Part shown: positions 36,001-45,135 of the stretch, one piece after another
Layout: every line of letters starts with the position of its first letter
How positions within the stretch are numbered: the first letter of the stretch is position 1
Source: Flavobacterium ammonificans
GTDB lineage: Bacteria > Bacteroidota > Bacteroidia > Flavobacteriales > Flavobacteriaceae
Direction of reading: 5' to 3'
DNA length: 64,000 nt
Assembly: GCF_020885975.1 (NCBI RefSeq)
Contig: NZ_AP025183.1
Span: 1,364,001 to 1,428,000 of the forward strand
Notes under the pieces: generated by a model
Told to the model about the DNA's origin: nothing
Database searches by the model: none
What the model saw: only the letters and a program-made list of their open reading frames with translations
Translations under genes and position numbers: made by a program

Positions 36001-37586
36001 ATACCATCTAACGGGGGATTGGTAACTTGAGCAAATAATTGCTTGAAATAATTGTATAATAGTTGGGGTTGTTCAGATAAAACAGCAAGCGGTGTGTCAT
36101 TACCCATAGAACTTATGGCCTCAGCTCCTTTGGCCCCCATAGGGTTAATGATTGTTTTTAAATCTTCAATAGTGTAACCAAACAAACGTTGTCTAGTATG
36201 AAAATCAATACTTTCTGTGGGAATTGGGTTATTGGTGTATGGTATTTTTGCTAATTGAACCAAGTTTTCGTCCAACCATTTTTGATATGGACGTTTAGTT
36301 ACAACGGCATTTTTAACTTCTTCGTCTTCAATAATTCGTCCTTCGTTCATGTCAACCAAGAACATTTTTCCAGGTTCTAATCGACCGTGCTGAATTACAT
36401 CTTCTGGATCAATATCCAAAACGCCAATTTCAGATGACATGATTACAAATCCGCTTTTTGTCAACGTATAACGAGAAGGTCGTAATCCATTTCTATCCAA
36501 TAATGCCCCAATTACATTTCCATCTGTAAAAGGAATTGAAGCAGGACCATCCCAAGGCTCCATGATACAAGAATTGTACTCATAGAACGCTTTCTTTTCT
36601 TTCGACATGGTTTGGTGTTTCTCCCATGCTTCTGGAACGACCATCATCATAGCTTCTGGTAAAGAACGCCCTGTCATAATCAATAACTCAACTACCATAT
36701 CCATGGAAGCCGAATCTGATTTTCCTTCTAATATAATTGGGAATAATTTTTTAATATCGTCACCAAAAACTGGACTTTCCATTAATTCTTCACGAGAACG
36801 CATACGACTCACGTTTCCTCTTAATGTATTAATTTCACCATTATGACACATGTATCTAAATGGTTGCGCTAAATCCCATGATGGGAAAGTGTTAGTAGAG
36901 AAACGTTGGTGAACCAAAGCTAGTCGGGTAACTACATCTGTATCTGTTAAGTCAGTATAGTATCTACTAATGTCCTCTGGCATCAACAAACCTTTATATA
37001 TGATTACTGTAGTCGATAAACTAGTGAAGTAATACCTGTGACTTTCTGAAGTTTTGGAGTTTCGAATAGTATGCTCCGAAATTTTTCTCGCAGCAAATAA
37101 CTTGGCATTGAATTCTTGCTCAGTCAATTGCAAACCATTTTTACCCACAAAAACTTGTTTGATTGTTGGTTCTTTTTCTGCTGCAATTTGACCTAAATTA
37201 GAAACATCTACAGGAACATCTCTCCAACCTAATATTTGTAAATTTTGATCTTGAACACATCTTTCAAAAGTAGTGATACAAAAATCTACTTGATTTTGAC
37301 TTTTTGGTAAAAAAAGCATACCTACAGCATATTCACGAACTTCTGGCAAATCGAAATCACATACTTTCTTAAAAAAAGCATCTGGGATATCAAATAGAAT
37401 TCCAGCTCCATCACCAGTTCTTCCATCAGCACTTACAGCACCACGATGTTCTAATTTAATTAGGATATCAAGTGCTTTGTGAATGATATCATTCGACTTA
37501 ATTCCATTCAAATTACATATAAATCCAGCGCCACAATTGTCGTGCTCAAATTCTGGTAAATAAAGGCCTTGTTCTTTAACTCTCAT
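33069..37586 (-). CDS. gltB: Glutamate synthase large subunit
   Basis: GltB makes two glutamates from glutamine and 2-oxoglutarate, the main ammonia-assimilation route together with glutamine synthetase. The 1505-residue protein starts with a short propeptide and the glutaminase nucleophile C18 (DNCGAGF). The central domain follows, then the FMN synthase domain ([31 protein letters not shown]), 3Fe-4S cysteines ([15 protein letters not shown]), and the C-terminal beta-helix. It is the first gene of gltBD, with a TAATTTTG box just upstream giving a very short leader. Confidence 0.97.
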   Translation of the reverse strand: MRVKEQGLYLPEFEHDNCGAGFICNLNGIKSNDIIHKALDILIKLEHRGAVSADGRTGDGAGILFDIPDAFFKKVCDFDLPEVREYAVGMLFLPKSQNQVDFCITTFERCVQDQNLQILGWRDVPVDVSNLGQIAAEKEPTIKQVFVGKNGLQLTEQEFNAKLFAARKISEHTIRNSKTSESHRYYFTSLSTTVIIYKGLLMPEDISRYYTDLTDTDVVTRLALVHQRFSTNTFPSWDLAQPFRYMCHNGEINTLRGNVSRMRSREELMESPVFGDDIKKLFPIILEGKSDSASMDMVVELLIMTGRSLPEAMMMVVPEAWEKHQTMSKEKKAFYEYNSCIMEPWDGPASIPFTDGNVIGALLDRNGLRPSRYTLTKSGFVIMSSEIGVLDIDPEDVIQHGRLEPGKMFLVDMNEGRIIEDEEVKNAVVTKRPYQKWLDENLVQLAKIPYTNNPIPTESIDFHTRQRLFGYTIEDLKTIINPMGAKGAEAISSMGNDTPLAVLSEQPQLLYNYFKQLFAQVTNPPLDGIREEIITDISLAIGGDYNIFDISAKHSKKIKIQNPVISNEDLDKLRNIEHSDFKSVTISTLYKIEKGVNGLERSLEKCVQATFKAVAEGCNIVILSDRGVTEKLAPIPMLLACSYIHHTLNKLGVRSKFGIIIESAEPREPHHFALLFGYGASAINPYMVNEIIHDQVNEGHITGVKADYAISNYNKAIAKGIVKIMNKIGISTLHSYRAAQIFEILGLNKTFSTKYFPFTPSRIEGIGLMEVEKEIKKRHQKAFPNSKIANLLPLEIGGIYRWRRSGEKHMFNPTTIAKLQQAVRLNSPEAYQQYSDMVNNQSQNLMTIRGLFEFNNLDPISIDEVEPWTEIVKKFKTGAMSYGSISSEAHENLAIAMNRIGGKSNSGEGGEDPKRFQKELNGDSRNSAIKQVASGRFGVSINYLTNAKEIQIKMAQGAKPGEGGQLPGEKVVPWIAETRNSTPYVGLISPPPHHDIYSIEDLSQLIFDLKNANREARVNVKLVSEVGVGTIAAGVAKAKADVILISGYDGGTGAAPLTSLQHTGIPWELGLAEAQQTLILNDLRSRVVLECDGQLKTGRDVAIAALLGAEEFGFATAPLVASGCIMMRACHLNTCPVGIATQDPELRKNFKGTPEHVINFMYFIAEELRQIMAQLGFRTLKEMVGQSQKLNVNKAIDHYKANGLDLSTILYKPEKASVVPNHNTTTQDHALENVLDFDIIKAAIPSIYRKEKTRVTFNIKNTDRSVGAILSNEISKIYGAQGLPDDTILVDFTGSAGQSFGAFATNGLSFKIHGNCNDYLGKGLSGGKLIIKVPPTATFKPEENIIIGNVALYGAITGEAYINGMAGERFAVRNSGATAVVEGIGDHGCEYMTGGNVVILGKTGRNFAAGMSGGIAYIYDPERKFDATVCNMEMVAFEENEAEDITKLRRLIKNHSMYTNSPLAKRILADWENQQKHFIKVMPTDYKKALQRLAEENKVEELIAQ

Positions 37587-37602
37587 GCTTATTATTTTTT
37601 TA

Positions 37603-37610
37603 CAAAATTA
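37603..37610 (-). promoter_or_regulatory. -7 element of gltBD
   Basis: The minus strand reads TAATTTTG, 16 bp before the gltB ATG. Confidence 0.55.
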
Positions 37611-37936
37611 AAGATTTATGGGTAGTTAATGCCTTACTAGCCTTGTTTCTATTCATTTTTACCATAATGCTAAAAAAGACATCTTTAAATGACGATTTTG
37701 TTTTTTTACCTAGTTCGAATTACGCTTTTGACAAATTGAAGTAATAATTTTTAGTGTTTTATTTTAGGTTTTATGCATTAGAGGATAGGTTTCTTTCAGA
37801 TTTATTTTTTTCTAACAAATTTGTCTGAAAAATTTAAATTTAGAATGAACTGACCTCATTTTATAATTGTATTGATGATTATTTGTGTATTGCCCTTTTT
37901 TATTAAAAAAAATTTATTGTTTGTGTATTATTTTGT

Positions 37937-37944
37937 TATTTTTG
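37937..37944 (+). promoter_or_regulatory. -7 element of sucC
   Basis: TATTTTTG matches TAnnTTTG; a TTG lies 17 bp upstream of it (37917-37919). It leaves a leader of about 45 nt. Confidence 0.55.
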
Positions 37945-37995
37945 TACCACTTTTACTCTGAAAATAATTTCAGTGAAGCAGACAAATTCTTAATT

Positions 37996-39189
37996 ATGAA
38001 CATACACGAATATCAAGGAAAAGAAATTTTATCTAGTTACGGAGTTCGCATTCAACGCGGTATTGTAGCTAATAGTCCAGTAGAAGCTGTTGCTGCAGCA
38101 AAACAATTAACAGCTGAGACCGGAACAGGTTGGTACGTTGTTAAAGCACAAGTCCACGCAGGTGGTCGTGGAAAAGGTGGTGGAGTTAAGTTGGCTAAAA
38201 ACTTACAACAAGTAGAAGAGATTTCTGAGCAAATCATCGGAATGCAATTAATCACTCCTCAAACTTCTGCTGAAGGAAAAAAAGTACATAAAGTTTTAAT
38301 TGCTGAGGATGTGTATTATCCTGGTGAAAGTGAAACTTCTGAGTTTTATGTTTCTGTTTTATTGAACAGAGCTACGGGACGCAATATGATAATGTATTCT
38401 ACTGAAGGAGGAATGGATATCGAAGAAGTGGCTGAACACACTCCACATTTAATCTTTACAGAAGAAATTGATCCAGCTGTTGGATTACAAGGATTCCAAG
38501 CGCGACGAATTGCTTTTAATTTAGGTCTTTCTGGAAATGCGTTTAAAGAAATGGTAAAATTCATTGATTCTTTATACAATGCATATATCGGTTCAGATGC
38601 GTCTATGTTTGAAATCAACCCTGTATTAAAAACATCTGATGATAAAATTTTAGCAGTTGATGCTAAAGTAAATATTGATGATAACGCTTTATACAGACAA
38701 AAAGCATATGCTGACATGCGTGATATCCGTGAGGAAAATCCAATTGAAGTAGAAGCAAAAGAAGTTGGATTAAACTATGTTGATCTTGACGGAACAGTAG
38801 GATGTATGGTAAACGGAGCTGGATTAGCGATGGCTACTATGGATTTAATTAAATATGCAGGTTTTGAACCAGCTAACTTCCTTGACGTAGGTGGTACTGC
38901 TGATGCAAAACGTGTTGAGACTGCTTTCCGTATTATATTAAAAGATCCTAACGTAAAAGCTATCTTAATCAATATTTTTGGCGGAATTGTTCGTTGTGAC
39001 CGTGTGGCACAAGGAGTAGTTGATGCATACAAAAATATGGGTGATGCAATTAAAGTGCCAATCATTGTTCGTTTACAAGGGACTAATGCTGCCATTGCAA
39101 AAGAATTAATTGATAATTCAGGAATGCCAATCTTATCTGCTGTTGAATTCCAAGAAGCAGCTGACCAAGTTCAAGCGGCACTTTCTTAA
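37996..39189 (+). CDS. sucC: Succinyl-CoA ligase subunit beta
   Basis: SucC with SucD converts succinyl-CoA to succinate while making ATP or GTP in the TCA cycle. From the ATG at 37996 the protein has 397 residues. It has the ATP-grasp N-terminus MNIHEYQGKEILSSYGV, the HAGGRGKGGGVKLA loop, EINPVL, and C-terminal NIFGGIVRCDRVA. The frame also opens at 37885 (TTG), but that stretch is hydrophobic, unlike the family, and contains the promoter. sucD is not adjacent, so the two subunits are split in this genome. Confidence 0.96.
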   Translation: MNIHEYQGKEILSSYGVRIQRGIVANSPVEAVAAAKQLTAETGTGWYVVKAQVHAGGRGKGGGVKLAKNLQQVEEISEQIIGMQLITPQTSAEGKKVHKVLIAEDVYYPGESETSEFYVSVLLNRATGRNMIMYSTEGGMDIEEVAEHTPHLIFTEEIDPAVGLQGFQARRIAFNLGLSGNAFKEMVKFIDSLYNAYIGSDASMFEINPVLKTSDDKILAVDAKVNIDDNALYRQKAYADMRDIREENPIEVEAKEVGLNYVDLDGTVGCMVNGAGLAMATMDLIKYAGFEPANFLDVGGTADAKRVETAFRIILKDPNVKAILINIFGGIVRCDRVAQGVVDAYKNMGDAIKVPIIVRLQGTNAAIAKELIDNSGMPILSAVEFQEAADQVQAALS

Positions 39190-39210
39190 TTAGAAAACCA
39201 ATTTATAAAA

Positions 39211-39242
39211 AAAAATCCTGAGTGAAAGCTCAGGATTTTTTT
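39211..39242. terminator. Bidirectional terminator (sucC / DUF1456)
   Basis: A 12-bp perfect stem (39211-39222 with 39229-39240) has loop TGAAAG and A/T tails on both sides, between convergent genes. Confidence 0.88.
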
Positions 39243-39245
39243 GTT

Positions 39246-39707
39246 TTATGAATTTTTCTTACCGTTTTTGAATTGTACTTTTTCTACCACTTGTCCTTTG
39301 GGAGTAGCTTTACTGTTGTTCTTTTTAAACGGTTTTTTTGCTCCAGTAAATGATTTAGGTTTTTGATCTCCTCTTGCTTTTTCTGGATCTTTAGTACTGG
39401 CTTTAAATTCAGGTCGATCTTTTGAATTTTCTTTCTTTGGAATTTCAGCTTTGTGTTTGGCTAAAACCTCATTAGGATTTTTTGGGTTTTCTTTGGTTCC
39501 TCTCAAATGAATCACTAAACCATTCAAGAAATTACGCAACACTTGATCGCCACATTCCATATAGTTTTCGTGTTTTTCATCACGGAAGAAAGCGCCTAAC
39601 TCTGATTTCGAAATTCTAAAATCAACTAATTCTAAAATCTCAACTATTTGGTCATCACGAAGCATCAAAGCGACACGTAATTTTTTAAAGATATCGTTAT
39701 TGGTCAT
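39246..39707 (-). CDS. DUF1456 family (YehS-like) protein
   Basis: The 153-residue protein has two YehS-type repeats: NNDIFKKLRVALMLRDDQIVEILEL and ISKSELGAFFRDEKHENYMECGDQVLRNFLNGLV. A long basic, Pro/Lys-rich tail (from about residue 75) looks disordered and could bind nucleic acid. The family's function is unknown. It has its own -7 box (39722-39729). Confidence 0.82.
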   Translation of the reverse strand: MTNNDIFKKLRVALMLRDDQIVEILELVDFRISKSELGAFFRDEKHENYMECGDQVLRNFLNGLVIHLRGTKENPKNPNEVLAKHKAEIPKKENSKDRPEFKASTKDPEKARGDQKPKSFTGAKKPFKKNNSKATPKGQVVEKVQFKNGKKNS

Positions 39708-39721
39708 GTTTTTATTTTTTA

Positions 39722-39729
39722 CAAAGGTA
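39722..39729 (-). promoter_or_regulatory. -7 element of the DUF1456 gene
   Basis: The minus strand reads TACCTTTG, a TAnnTTTG match, 14 bp before the ATG at 39707. Confidence 0.6.
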
Positions 39730-39748
39730 CATTTAAATAGTATTTAAT

Positions 39749-40759
39749 TTAGAATAAATGCACTCCGGTTCCGTTACCTTCTGCATAACTAATTTTTCCG
39801 AATTCCATAGTAACTCCACTAGCAATATCTTCACTCAATAGTAAAGGACCATCCATATCAACATAATCCAATTCAGGTAATATATGCGCAATAGCAGAAA
39901 TACCAACGGTAGATTCGGTCATACAACCTGCCATGGTTCGTAATCCTAAGTGTTTAGCTTCTTGAATCATGCGTCTTCCAGGAGTAATTCCACCACATTT
40001 GGCTAATTTAATATTGACTCCATGAAAATGCTGAAAGCATTTCGCTACATCTTCTTCTTTGATACAACTTTCATCTGCTATAATAGGTAAAGCGGAATGT
40101 TTAAAAACTTTTTTATGTCCGTCCCAATCATCAGCTTTTAAGGGTTGCTCTAAAAATTCTACACCAAGCTTTTTCAATTCAATTGAATTACGAATTGTTT
40201 CATCGATTCCCCAACCGCAATTGGCATCAATTCTAAAAATGGCGTTGCTGTGTTGTCGAAGTGCTTTTACAATGGCTATGTCTTCTTGTGTTCCTAATTT
40301 AATTTTATAAATCGGCCAAGGCAATTCTTCCATTTTGGCTACCATTTTTTCAATAGGTGCTATGCCGATAGTATAATCTGTCAATGGATTTTTTTCAGTG
40401 GTATATCCCCATAATTCATATAACTTCTTTCCTTTTTTGCGCGCGTATAAATCGTTGTATGCATTGTCTAAAGCGCACAAAGCAAATAAGTTGTCTTTTA
40501 AATAGGGAAATATTTTGGTCCAAAATACTTCTGGGGTTTCAGTTCCTGAGGATTCAATAATCGATCTGATTTTTTCTAAATCAGCTATCATCATAGGTAC
40601 CGTAATATTATAATAGGGATTGGAAGAAGCTTCGCCAAATCCGGCAAATTTACCGTCTCTTAAAGTTACAATTACACAAGGTTGTACATCAATTGACTTT
40701 CTGGAAATGGTAAAAGTATGTTTCAATTTGAGGTCGTAGGCTTTTAAAATCAGTTCCAT
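39749..40759 (-). CDS. Dipeptide epimerase (L-Ala-D/L-Glu type), enolase superfamily
   Basis: From the ATG at 40759 the protein has 336 residues; an in-frame TTG six bases upstream is less likely. The muconate-lactonizing-type barrel has KIKLG (catalytic K152/K154), metal ligands D178 (RIDAN), E204 (EQPL) and D229 (ADES), and the NIKLAKCGG segment (249-257) with the second catalytic lysine. Such enzymes epimerise murein-derived L-Ala-D-Glu to L-Ala-L-Glu. It lies 11 bp after uvrB in the same unit. Specificity is from family likeness; murQ in this window also points to murein recycling. Confidence 0.85.
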   Translation of the reverse strand: MELILKAYDLKLKHTFTISRKSIDVQPCVIVTLRDGKFAGFGEASSNPYYNITVPMMIADLEKIRSIIESSGTETPEVFWTKIFPYLKDNLFALCALDNAYNDLYARKKGKKLYELWGYTTEKNPLTDYTIGIAPIEKMVAKMEELPWPIYKIKLGTQEDIAIVKALRQHSNAIFRIDANCGWGIDETIRNSIELKKLGVEFLEQPLKADDWDGHKKVFKHSALPIIADESCIKEEDVAKCFQHFHGVNIKLAKCGGITPGRRMIQEAKHLGLRTMAGCMTESTVGISAIAHILPELDYVDMDGPLLLSEDIASGVTMEFGKISYAEGNGTGVHLF

Positions 40760-40770
40760 CAGCAATACTA

Positions 40771-42762
40771 TTAGTCGGCTTGTTCTTGTAATTTTTTGAT
40801 TTCATCACGCAATTTTGCGGCTTGCATAAAGTCCAGTTCTTTGGCAGCTTTTTCCATTGATTTGCGCTTTTCGCGAATTAATTTGTCAATTTCTGATTTA
40901 GATAAATAAGCAGTTTCAGCTTCAGCCGCTACATTTAAAGTATGTCCTAATTCGTATTCGACCAAAGGATTTTTAGTGAATGCCGAATCTATTTTCTTAT
41001 TCAAAGCTTGAGGAACTTGATTATTTTCGATATTGAAATTAATCTGCTTTGTTCTTCGGTAATTGGTTTCATCAATCGTTTTTTGCATACTATCCGTGAT
41101 TTTGTCAGCATACATAATGGCTTTTCCATTCAGGTTTCGGGCAGCACGTCCAATAGTTTGTGTTAACGAACGATGACTTCTCAAAAAACCTTCTTTGTCG
41201 GCATCCAAAATGGCCACCAAAGAAACTTCGGGTAAATCCAATCCTTCTCGTAATAAGTTGACGCCAATCAACACATCAAATAGGCCTTTTCGTAAATCTT
41301 GCATAATTTCAATGCGCTCTAAAGTATCGACATCGGAGTGAATATAACGACAACGAATAGACACTTTGGTCAAGTATTTGGCCAATTCTTCTGCCATTCT
41401 TTTGGTCAAGGTGGTCACCAAAACTCTTTCGTCCAGTTCACAACGTTGCTGAATTTCTTCAATCAAATCGTCAATCTGGTTTAAGCTTGGTCGCACTTCT
41501 ATAATTGGATCCAAAAGACCCGTAGGGCGAATAACTTGTTCTACAACAACTCCATCAGTTTTTTGCAATTCATAGTCGGCAGGTGTTGCTGAGACATAAA
41601 TGACTTGATTTTGCATTGCTTCAAACTCTTCAAATTTCAACGGACGGTTGTCCATAGCTGCTGGTAATCGAAAACCGTATTCGACTAAGTTTTCTTTTCG
41701 GCTTCGGTCACCGCCATACATAGCGTGAACTTGAGATAGGGTTACGTGACTTTCGTCGACCACCATTAAAAAATCTTTTGGAAAATAATCCAATAAACAG
41801 AACGGTCGTGTTCCAGCTGCTCGTCCGTCAAGGTAACGGGAATAATTTTCGATACCCGAACAATACCCTAATTCCCGAATCATTTCTAGATCGAAATTAG
41901 TGCGCTCTTCAAGACGCTTGGCTTCCAAATGTTTGCCTATTTCTTTGAAATAATCAACTTGCTTGACTAAATCTTGTTGGATTTCCCAAATAGCATTTTG
42001 CAATACATCTGGCGAAGTCACAAACATATTGGCGGGGTAGATGGTCAGTTTTTCAAACTTTTCTAGCACCTGCGCATTTTTGACATCGAAACTTTCTATT
42101 TCTTCAATTTCGTCACCAAAGAAGTGAATGCGAAAAGCATCATCGGCATAACTTGGAAAAACTTCGACTGTGTCGCCTTTAATTCGGAAAGTTCCTGGAT
42201 TAAAATCAGCTTCGGTACGCGCGTATAAACTTTGAACTAAACTATGCAATAATTTGGTTCTCGAAATCACCTGGTCGCGTTCCAGGGCAATTACATTTTT
42301 TTGAAATTCTACCGGATTTCCAATACCGTACAAACAGGAAACTGAAGCTACTACTAGAATATCTCTTCGGCCTGAAAGAAGGGAAGAGGTCGTGCTTAAA
42401 CGCATTTTTTCTAGTTCTTCATTGATGGATAAATCCTTTTCAATAAAAACTCCTGTAACTGGCATAAAAGCTTCAGGCTGATAGTAATCGTAGTAGGAAA
42501 CAAAGTACTCTACAGCATTGTTGGGGAAAAATTGTTTGAATTCAGAATACAATTGCGCTGCCAAAGTTTTATTGTGTGCCAAAACCAAAGTAGGTCGTTG
42601 TACTTCCTGAATGACATTGGCTACTGTAAATGTTTTTCCGGATCCCGTTACTCCTAATAATGTTTGAAATTGTTCGCCCTCAATGATGCCACGAGCTAAT
42701 TTTTCAATCGCTTGTGGTTGGTCGCCTTTAGGTTGGTAATCAGATACTACTTGGAAATTCAT
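40771..42762 (-). CDS. uvrB: Excinuclease ABC subunit B
   Basis: UvrB verifies damage and directs UvrC incision in nucleotide excision repair. The 663-residue protein has Walker A GVTGSGKT at 37-44. The beta-hairpin region is VSYYDYYQPEAFMPVTGVFIEKD, helicase motifs include VDESHVTLSQ and TQTIGRAARN, and the C-terminal UVR motif is LIREKRKSMEKAAKELDFMQAAKLRDEI. Length and order are those of typical UvrB. It is followed closely by the dipeptide epimerase gene. Confidence 0.97.
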   Translation of the reverse strand: MNFQVVSDYQPKGDQPQAIEKLARGIIEGEQFQTLLGVTGSGKTFTVANVIQEVQRPTLVLAHNKTLAAQLYSEFKQFFPNNAVEYFVSYYDYYQPEAFMPVTGVFIEKDLSINEELEKMRLSTTSSLLSGRRDILVVASVSCLYGIGNPVEFQKNVIALERDQVISRTKLLHSLVQSLYARTEADFNPGTFRIKGDTVEVFPSYADDAFRIHFFGDEIEEIESFDVKNAQVLEKFEKLTIYPANMFVTSPDVLQNAIWEIQQDLVKQVDYFKEIGKHLEAKRLEERTNFDLEMIRELGYCSGIENYSRYLDGRAAGTRPFCLLDYFPKDFLMVVDESHVTLSQVHAMYGGDRSRKENLVEYGFRLPAAMDNRPLKFEEFEAMQNQVIYVSATPADYELQKTDGVVVEQVIRPTGLLDPIIEVRPSLNQIDDLIEEIQQRCELDERVLVTTLTKRMAEELAKYLTKVSIRCRYIHSDVDTLERIEIMQDLRKGLFDVLIGVNLLREGLDLPEVSLVAILDADKEGFLRSHRSLTQTIGRAARNLNGKAIMYADKITDSMQKTIDETNYRRTKQINFNIENNQVPQALNKKIDSAFTKNPLVEYELGHTLNVAAEAETAYLSKSEIDKLIREKRKSMEKAAKELDFMQAAKLRDEIKKLQEQAD

Positions 42763-42838
42763 TTGGTAAAGATACTTAATTCAAATCAAGAGACAAAAGA
42801 GGTGTAATCACCTAATTGTAATTACAACTCATCCAATT

Positions 42839-42864
42839 TATTAGTGTAATTTGTGAAATTAGTG
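42839..42864. repeat. AATTnGTG short tandem words
   Basis: Three near copies of AATTnGTG (ATTAGTG, AATTTGTG, AATTAGTG) occupy 42840-42864 in the 113-bp gap between rlmF and uvrB. They resemble spacer repeats common in Flavobacterium genomes (from memory). The same gap also has a small hairpin, AGGTG-TAAT-CACCT (42800-42813). Confidence 0.4.
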
Positions 42865-42875
42865 TTTATCTCAAT

Positions 42876-43829
42876 CTAAAATTGCCAATTTTTTCGTTGT
42901 TCCAAAGTCATAAAAGTCCATGCTACAAAACGACTTGTTTTTTGGCCTTGAGCCATATCGATAGTTTTTATTTCGACGGCATTTACTATATTTAAAGTTT
43001 TATAAATGCTAGCAAGATTTTCTTTTTTGGATACCAAAGTAGTAAACCACATACAATTCATAGTATATTTTACACTTTCGTAAATCATTTGAGTGATGAA
43101 TCGCAGTTCGCCACCATCACACCACAACTCCCCATTTTGACCACCAAAGTTGAGTGCCACTTTTTTGGTCTTTTGCTGTTTTAAATTTGATATTTTCCGA
43201 AGCGTTCCTTTGTTTGCTTCTTCTTCCGATTTATGAAAGGGCGGATTACAAATCGTAAAGGCAAATTTATCTTCAGGAGTAATGATGTTTTTAAAAATAA
43301 AACGAGACTCGGTTTGTAGTTGCAAACTAATTGCATCAATTAGTTTAGAGTTATTTTGAATGATTTTTTTGCAATTTTGAATGGCATTTTCATCGATATC
43401 TGTCCCAACAAAACTCCATCCGTAAGATCCATTTCCTATAATTGGATAGATACAATTGGCTCCAATTCCAATATCTAAACCTTGAACTGTTTCACCTTGT
43501 GGAATACTACCGTTGTTACTTGCAGCTAATAAATCAGCTATGTAATGAATATAATCAGCACGACCTGGAATAGGAGGGCAGAGGTAGTTTTTAGGGATAT
43601 TCCAATTTTGAATTCCATAATGGAAAGCTAATAACGCCTTGTTTAGAGTTTTTACAGCTTCAGGATTAGCAAAATCAATGGTTTGAATGTTATGCGGATT
43701 GGTAAAAACAAAATTAGCAAGTTCAGAACAGGAATTAATTAATTGGTCAAAATGATAACCTGAATTATCAAGATTTCGAGGGTGTAATTTTTGTTTTAGT
43801 ATCGGTGCTAGTACTTGTTGTTTTTCCAT
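42876..43829 (-). CDS. rlmF: 23S rRNA (adenine1618-N6)-methyltransferase
   Basis: RlmF makes m6A1618 in 23S rRNA. The 317-residue protein has LHPRNLDNSGYHFDQLI near the start and YLCPPIPGRADYIHYIADLL. The SAM site is GLDIGIGANCIYPIIG and the N6-methyltransferase motif is CNPPFH. The conserved GGQNGELWCDGGELRFI block follows. These are diagnostic for the YbiN/RlmF family. It lies 36 bp after the thiamine pyrophosphokinase gene and is probably co-transcribed with it. Confidence 0.93.
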   Translation of the reverse strand: MEKQQVLAPILKQKLHPRNLDNSGYHFDQLINSCSELANFVFTNPHNIQTIDFANPEAVKTLNKALLAFHYGIQNWNIPKNYLCPPIPGRADYIHYIADLLAASNNGSIPQGETVQGLDIGIGANCIYPIIGNGSYGWSFVGTDIDENAIQNCKKIIQNNSKLIDAISLQLQTESRFIFKNIITPEDKFAFTICNPPFHKSEEEANKGTLRKISNLKQQKTKKVALNFGGQNGELWCDGGELRFITQMIYESVKYTMNCMWFTTLVSKKENLASIYKTLNIVNAVEIKTIDMAQGQKTSRFVAWTFMTLEQRKNWQF

Positions 43830-43865
43830 TTCGTTACAAAAGTAAGCAATCTCGACGGTATTATA

Positions 43866-44528
43866 TTAATCAATACATTCCATCAAGAGTAAATCACCAT
43901 CTTCATGCTCTATCGTTACAATGCCGTCTTGAGTTACATGATTGCTACTTCCAGTTCGATAACCTAAAGTGAGGGTATCATTTTGAAGTGGGTAAAATAA
44001 ATTGGAAGAACGAATTCCTGTCACATTTCCTATCGGTATTAAAGAAATGGGAGTGTTAGCGGTGTACCATTTTTCAAACTTTTTGGGTAATAAAAATATT
44101 TTGGAATGGTCATCTAGAAGGACAATTTTTAAAACATTACGGTATTTAGAAATAGTCGTTATATTAGTTATAGTATGATCGGCTCTTTTACCAGTTGCCC
44201 AAACGACATTTACTGCAGGGATATTTCGCGCTATCAAATAATCAAATGCCTTTTCTAAATCGGTTTTGTTTTGATCGGGTGTATGAATGATTTCAATTGG
44301 AAATTGTTCTTCTTGGTACTTTTCTGGATCAAAATTACGATCAAAATCACCTATTAAAACATCTACTTTGATATCCAATTCCATAACGCGTTCCATAGCT
44401 GAATCTAATACCACTACGAGCGGAGACCACTCTAGTAATTGCCCTATTAATTCAGGTTGGCACGAGGCGCCATTAGCAATAATTAAAGCCGGTTCTTGGT
44501 CGTCTCTAACGATATGATGTGAAGACAT
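43866..44528 (-). CDS. Thiamine pyrophosphokinase
   Basis: The enzyme transfers pyrophosphate from ATP to thiamine, giving thiamine diphosphate. The 220-residue protein has the family motifs LIANGAS, VVLDSAMERVMELD, VLIGDFD (57-63) and DQNKTDLEKA (85-94). After these come ATGKRADHTITN and a beta-rich C-terminal thiamine-binding domain. It lacks any signal peptide and should be cytoplasmic. No TPP riboswitch is visible upstream. Confidence 0.92.
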   Translation of the reverse strand: MSSHHIVRDDQEPALIIANGASCQPELIGQLLEWSPLVVVLDSAMERVMELDIKVDVLIGDFDRNFDPEKYQEEQFPIEIIHTPDQNKTDLEKAFDYLIARNIPAVNVVWATGKRADHTITNITTISKYRNVLKIVLLDDHSKIFLLPKKFEKWYTANTPISLIPIGNVTGIRSSNLFYPLQNDTLTLGYRTGSSNHVTQDGIVTIEHEDGDLLLMECID

Positions 44529-44590
44529 TGGATGTTTTTTAGTACCGTAAATGTATTAAATTATCTGTTTTTAAAGTACTAAATAAGAAT

Positions 44591-44623
44591 TAAATCCTGT
44601 AAGATTTTAACTTACAGGATTTA
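44591..44623 (-). terminator. Perfect 13-bp inverted repeat behind the META gene
   Basis: Bases 44591-44603 pair perfectly with 44611-44623 around a 7-nt loop. It lies 11 bp after the META gene stop on the minus strand. The following sequence is AT-rich but has no clean U-run, so it may be a terminator or an mRNA-end structure. Confidence 0.55.
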
Positions 44624-44634
44624 AATAAGATAAT

Positions 44635-45075
44635 TTATTTAACTAGTTCAAATTGTGCAATAACTATATCATCTTTAAGTAATATGAACTTGGATGAATC
44701 TATGACTACCACTTTACTAGTTTGAGATAAAATTGCAATAAAAGAATTTTCAATAGCCATGGTATCTCCGCAATACATTTTTGTTGATCCAATTTTTGAA
44801 AATGAGATAAAATTGTCTTTTATTTGAAACTCACCAAATAGTTGATTACATCCTGCTTTGGCTTCTAATTGATTTGAATTAGAATTGAGTTTAAGATAAA
44901 AGTCTTTTTCGTCTCCTTGAATTTTCTCGGAATTTAAAAGTGTAATTTTCCATTTTTTGTTAGTAATGGATTGTTCGGTTACATTTTTAGCATTACTACT
45001 TTGTATCAATGAAGAATCACATGAGTAAAAAACAATTGATGTATATAGGGCAATTGACAAAATTTGTAATTTCAT
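44635..45075 (-). CDS. META/HslJ-domain lipoprotein
   Basis: The 146-residue protein has a lipoprotein signal ending at Cys19 (FYSC) followed by an acidic residue. One META domain contains KWKITLLN, LEAKAGCNQLFGEF and SKIGSTKMYCGDTMAIENSFIAIL, typical of HslJ-like proteins. Two cysteines (in GCNQ and YCGD) could form a disulfide. HslJ relatives are outer-membrane, stress-linked proteins of unclear biochemical role. A TAAATTCG box (45108-45115) lies upstream, one base off the consensus. Confidence 0.85.
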   Translation of the reverse strand: MKLQILSIALYTSIVFYSCDSSLIQSSNAKNVTEQSITNKKWKITLLNSEKIQGDEKDFYLKLNSNSNQLEAKAGCNQLFGEFQIKDNFISFSKIGSTKMYCGDTMAIENSFIAILSQTSKVVVIDSSKFILLKDDIVIAQFELVK

Positions 45076-45135
45076 TTTGTAAAGATTTAGGGTTGATAAT
45101 AATAATGCGAATTTAAAAAAATAATTACTATTAAA

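Larger units (their letters stand above)
37587..37995. other. 409-bp intergenic region between gltB and sucC
   Basis: This divergent gap holds the gltB -7 box (37603-37610) and the sucC -7 box (37937-37944). A loose inverted repeat, TTTCAGA (37794-37800) and TCTGAAA (37824-37830), lies roughly midway. The rest is strongly AT-rich with no convincing coding frame or structured RNA. The frame open from 37885 into sucC is non-coding upstream of 37996. Confidence 0.6.

Noticed and set aside
37885..37995. N-terminal extension of SucC from a TTG
   Set aside because: It contains the promoter box and a hydrophobic stretch unlike any SucC; MNIHEYQGKE is the normal beginning.
42800..42827. Small hairpin AGGTG-TAAT-CACCT and palindrome TTGTAATTACAA as an operator for uvrB
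   Set aside because: The region is repeat-like spacer. The motif does not resemble a known LexA site, and palindromes this short are common in AT-rich DNA.
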